Shown here: one piece after another, positions 32,239 to 33,422 of the stretch
How the letters are laid out: each line of letters begins with the position of its first letter
How positions within the stretch are numbered: position 1 is the first letter of the stretch
Source of the DNA: Monosiga brevicollis MX1
Lineage: Eukaryota; Opisthokonta; Choanoflagellata; Craspedida; Salpingoecidae
Reading direction: 5' to 3'
Length of the DNA: 33,422 nucleotides
Assembly (NCBI RefSeq): GCF_000002865.3
Contig: NW_001865041.1
Location: forward strand, 645,935-679,356
Translations under genes and position numbers: made by a program
Notes under the pieces: model-generated
What the model was told of the DNA's origin: nothing
What the model saw: only the letters and a program-made list of their open reading frames with translations
Database searches by the model: none

Positions 32239-33422
32239 ATGCCAAGGCCTGGCACAAGGTAAGACATCATGCTTTTGAGAACTGAGCAAAGTGGCAAGTC
32301 GTGACTGCCAGACTGACAAAACTGTGCACAGGCGGCTGGCATGCATGCTTCTGCTTCTGGCCCTGCAAGCGACCACAGGCTGGGCTCAAGGTGAGACGAA
32401 AGACTACAGAGCGATAAGGCATCTGTAATTGTGAACACATGAGGATGAAAAACTCAGGATTGATGTTACACTAGATCTATCACTACTATCGACACACGTC
32501 AGCACGCAGGAGGCTGCTCTCGAGAGTGCAGACCAAAGTCTTTTGACTGAGATAAATGAGCAAGTCACAGGCTTAGCTTCAAAAGATGAAAGCTTCGAAG
32601 CCCGTATTGGAACGGAAGAGGCAGCCAGAACAGCTGGTGATGACAGCTTAGAGGCGCGTGTGGCGACCGAGGAGACGGCTCGTGCGAGCGCCGATACCAG
32701 CTTGGACACGGAGATGAAGGCGCAGGATGCCAGCTTGGCGACGCGTCTGTCGGCCGAGGAGTCTAACAGCCTGAGCACGGACGTGAGCCTGGAGGCGCGT
32801 GTGGCGACCGAGGAGACGGCTCGTGCGAGCGCCGATACCAGCTTGGACACGGAGATGAAGGCGCAGGATGCCAGCTTGGCGACGCGTCTGTCGGCCGAGG
32901 AGTCTAACAGCCTGAGCACGGACGTGAGCCTGGAGGCGCGTGTGGCGACCGAGGAGACGGCTCGTGCGAGCGTCGATACCAGCTTGGACACGGAGATGAA
33001 GGCGCAGGATGCCAGCTTGGCGACGCGTCTGTCGGCCGAGGAGTCTAACAGCCTGAGCACGGACGTGAGCCTGGAGGCGCGTGTGGCGACCGAGGAGACG
33101 GCTCGTGCGAGCGCCGATACCAGCTTGGACACGGAGATGAAGGCGCAGGATGCCAGCTTGGCGACGCGTCTGTCGGCCGAGGAGTCTAACAGCCTGAGCA
33201 CGGACGTGAGCCTGGAGGCGCGTGTGGCGACCGAGGAGACGGCTCGTGCGAGCGTCGATACCAGCTTGGACACGGAGATGAAGGCGCAGGATGCCAGCTT
33301 GGCGACGCGTCTGTCGGCCGAGGAGTCTAACAGCCTGAGCACGGACGTGAGCCTGGAGGCGCGTGTGGCGACCGACGAGACGGCTCGTGCGAGCGCCGAT
33401 ACCAGCTGGACACGGAGATGAA
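32239..33422 (+). CDS. Secreted protein with 47-residue tandem repeats (5' part; runs off the edge)
   Basis: Exons 32239-32258, 32332-32390 and 32475 to the window edge join in phase. The two short exons encode a classical signal peptide: a positive start, then RRLACMLLLLALQATTGWAQ, with likely cleavage near residue 24-26. The third exon starts after CACTAG and continues DLSLLSTHVSTQEAALESA, one diverged repeat, and then five nearly identical 47-residue units plus part of a sixth. Each unit has the form SLEARVATEETARASAD, then SLDTEMKAQDA and SLATRLSAEESNSLSTDV. It is Ala/Glu/Ser/Thr-rich, predicted helical with coiled-coil character, and lacks Cys. This suggests an extracellular fibrous or matrix protein; I do not recognise a named family. 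A one-base deletion near 33406 breaks the frame in the last visible unit. Confidence 0.75.
32645..33422 (+). repeat. 141-bp tandem repeat array
   Basis: Five complete units start at 32645, 32786, 32927, 33068 and 33209, and a partial sixth at 33350. Units differ at very few bases. One site alternates between GCC (Ala) in units 1, 2, 4 and 6 and GTC (Val) in units 3 and 5. Confidence 0.97.

Noticed and set aside
32404-33342. 312-codon antisense ORF opposite the secreted repeat gene
   Set aside because: It is the mirror of the 141-bp tandem repeat: an array whose period is a multiple of three keeps any stop-free frame open on both strands. The plus strand has the signal peptide and proper splice sites.

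Overview
This is nuclear DNA from an intron-rich, gene-dense eukaryote. Introns are GT-AG, mostly about 50-300 bp, and genes alternate strands with short spacers. Several proteins are closer to animal than to plant or fungal family members (PDCD2, SMIM7, RPRD1, TMEM30/CDC50, PIH1D2, BBS4), and three genes are ciliary. There is also a secreted tandem-repeat protein. The best guess is a unicellular opisthokont, most likely a choanoflagellate of the Monosiga type; this is inference from gene content, not from a database match. All exon models were built by hand from splice signals, reading phase and remembered family sequences.

Layout, left to right: 3' end of an unrecognised gene (+, 1-328); unrecognised Ser/Arg/Pro-rich protein (-, 746-2981); RPRD1-like CID protein (+, 3238-4999); ribosomal protein uS19/RPS15 (+, 5455-6454); PDCD2 (-, 6955-9605, 12 exons); SMIM7 (+, 10239-10916, 5 exons); intronless class V aminotransferase (-, 11230-12693); USE1-type SNARE (+, 13003-14404); large protein with two GATA-like zinc fingers (-, 14794-18208); BBS4 (-, 19641-22226, 12 exons); intronless unrecognised protein (-, 23050-24630); TMEM30/CDC50 flippase subunit (+, 25974-28150, 9 exons); PIH1D2 (-, 28353-29636); AKAP14/AKAP28-like protein (+, 29996-31004); and a secreted protein with a 47-residue tandem repeat running off the right edge (+, 32239 onward).

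Most neighbours are functionally unrelated housekeeping genes (transcription, translation, ER and Golgi traffic, lipid flipping). The exception is the right half: BBS4 (BBSome), PIH1D2 (a PIH-family HSP90 co-chaperone, the family used in axonemal dynein assembly) and an AKAP28-like gene lie within about 12 kb, and the last two are head to head across 359 bp. An 8-bp motif, ATCTGACA, recurs in several intergenic spacers, including two divergent promoters, and is a candidate promoter element. I saw no prokaryotic features, CRISPR array, tRNA, rRNA or transposon.
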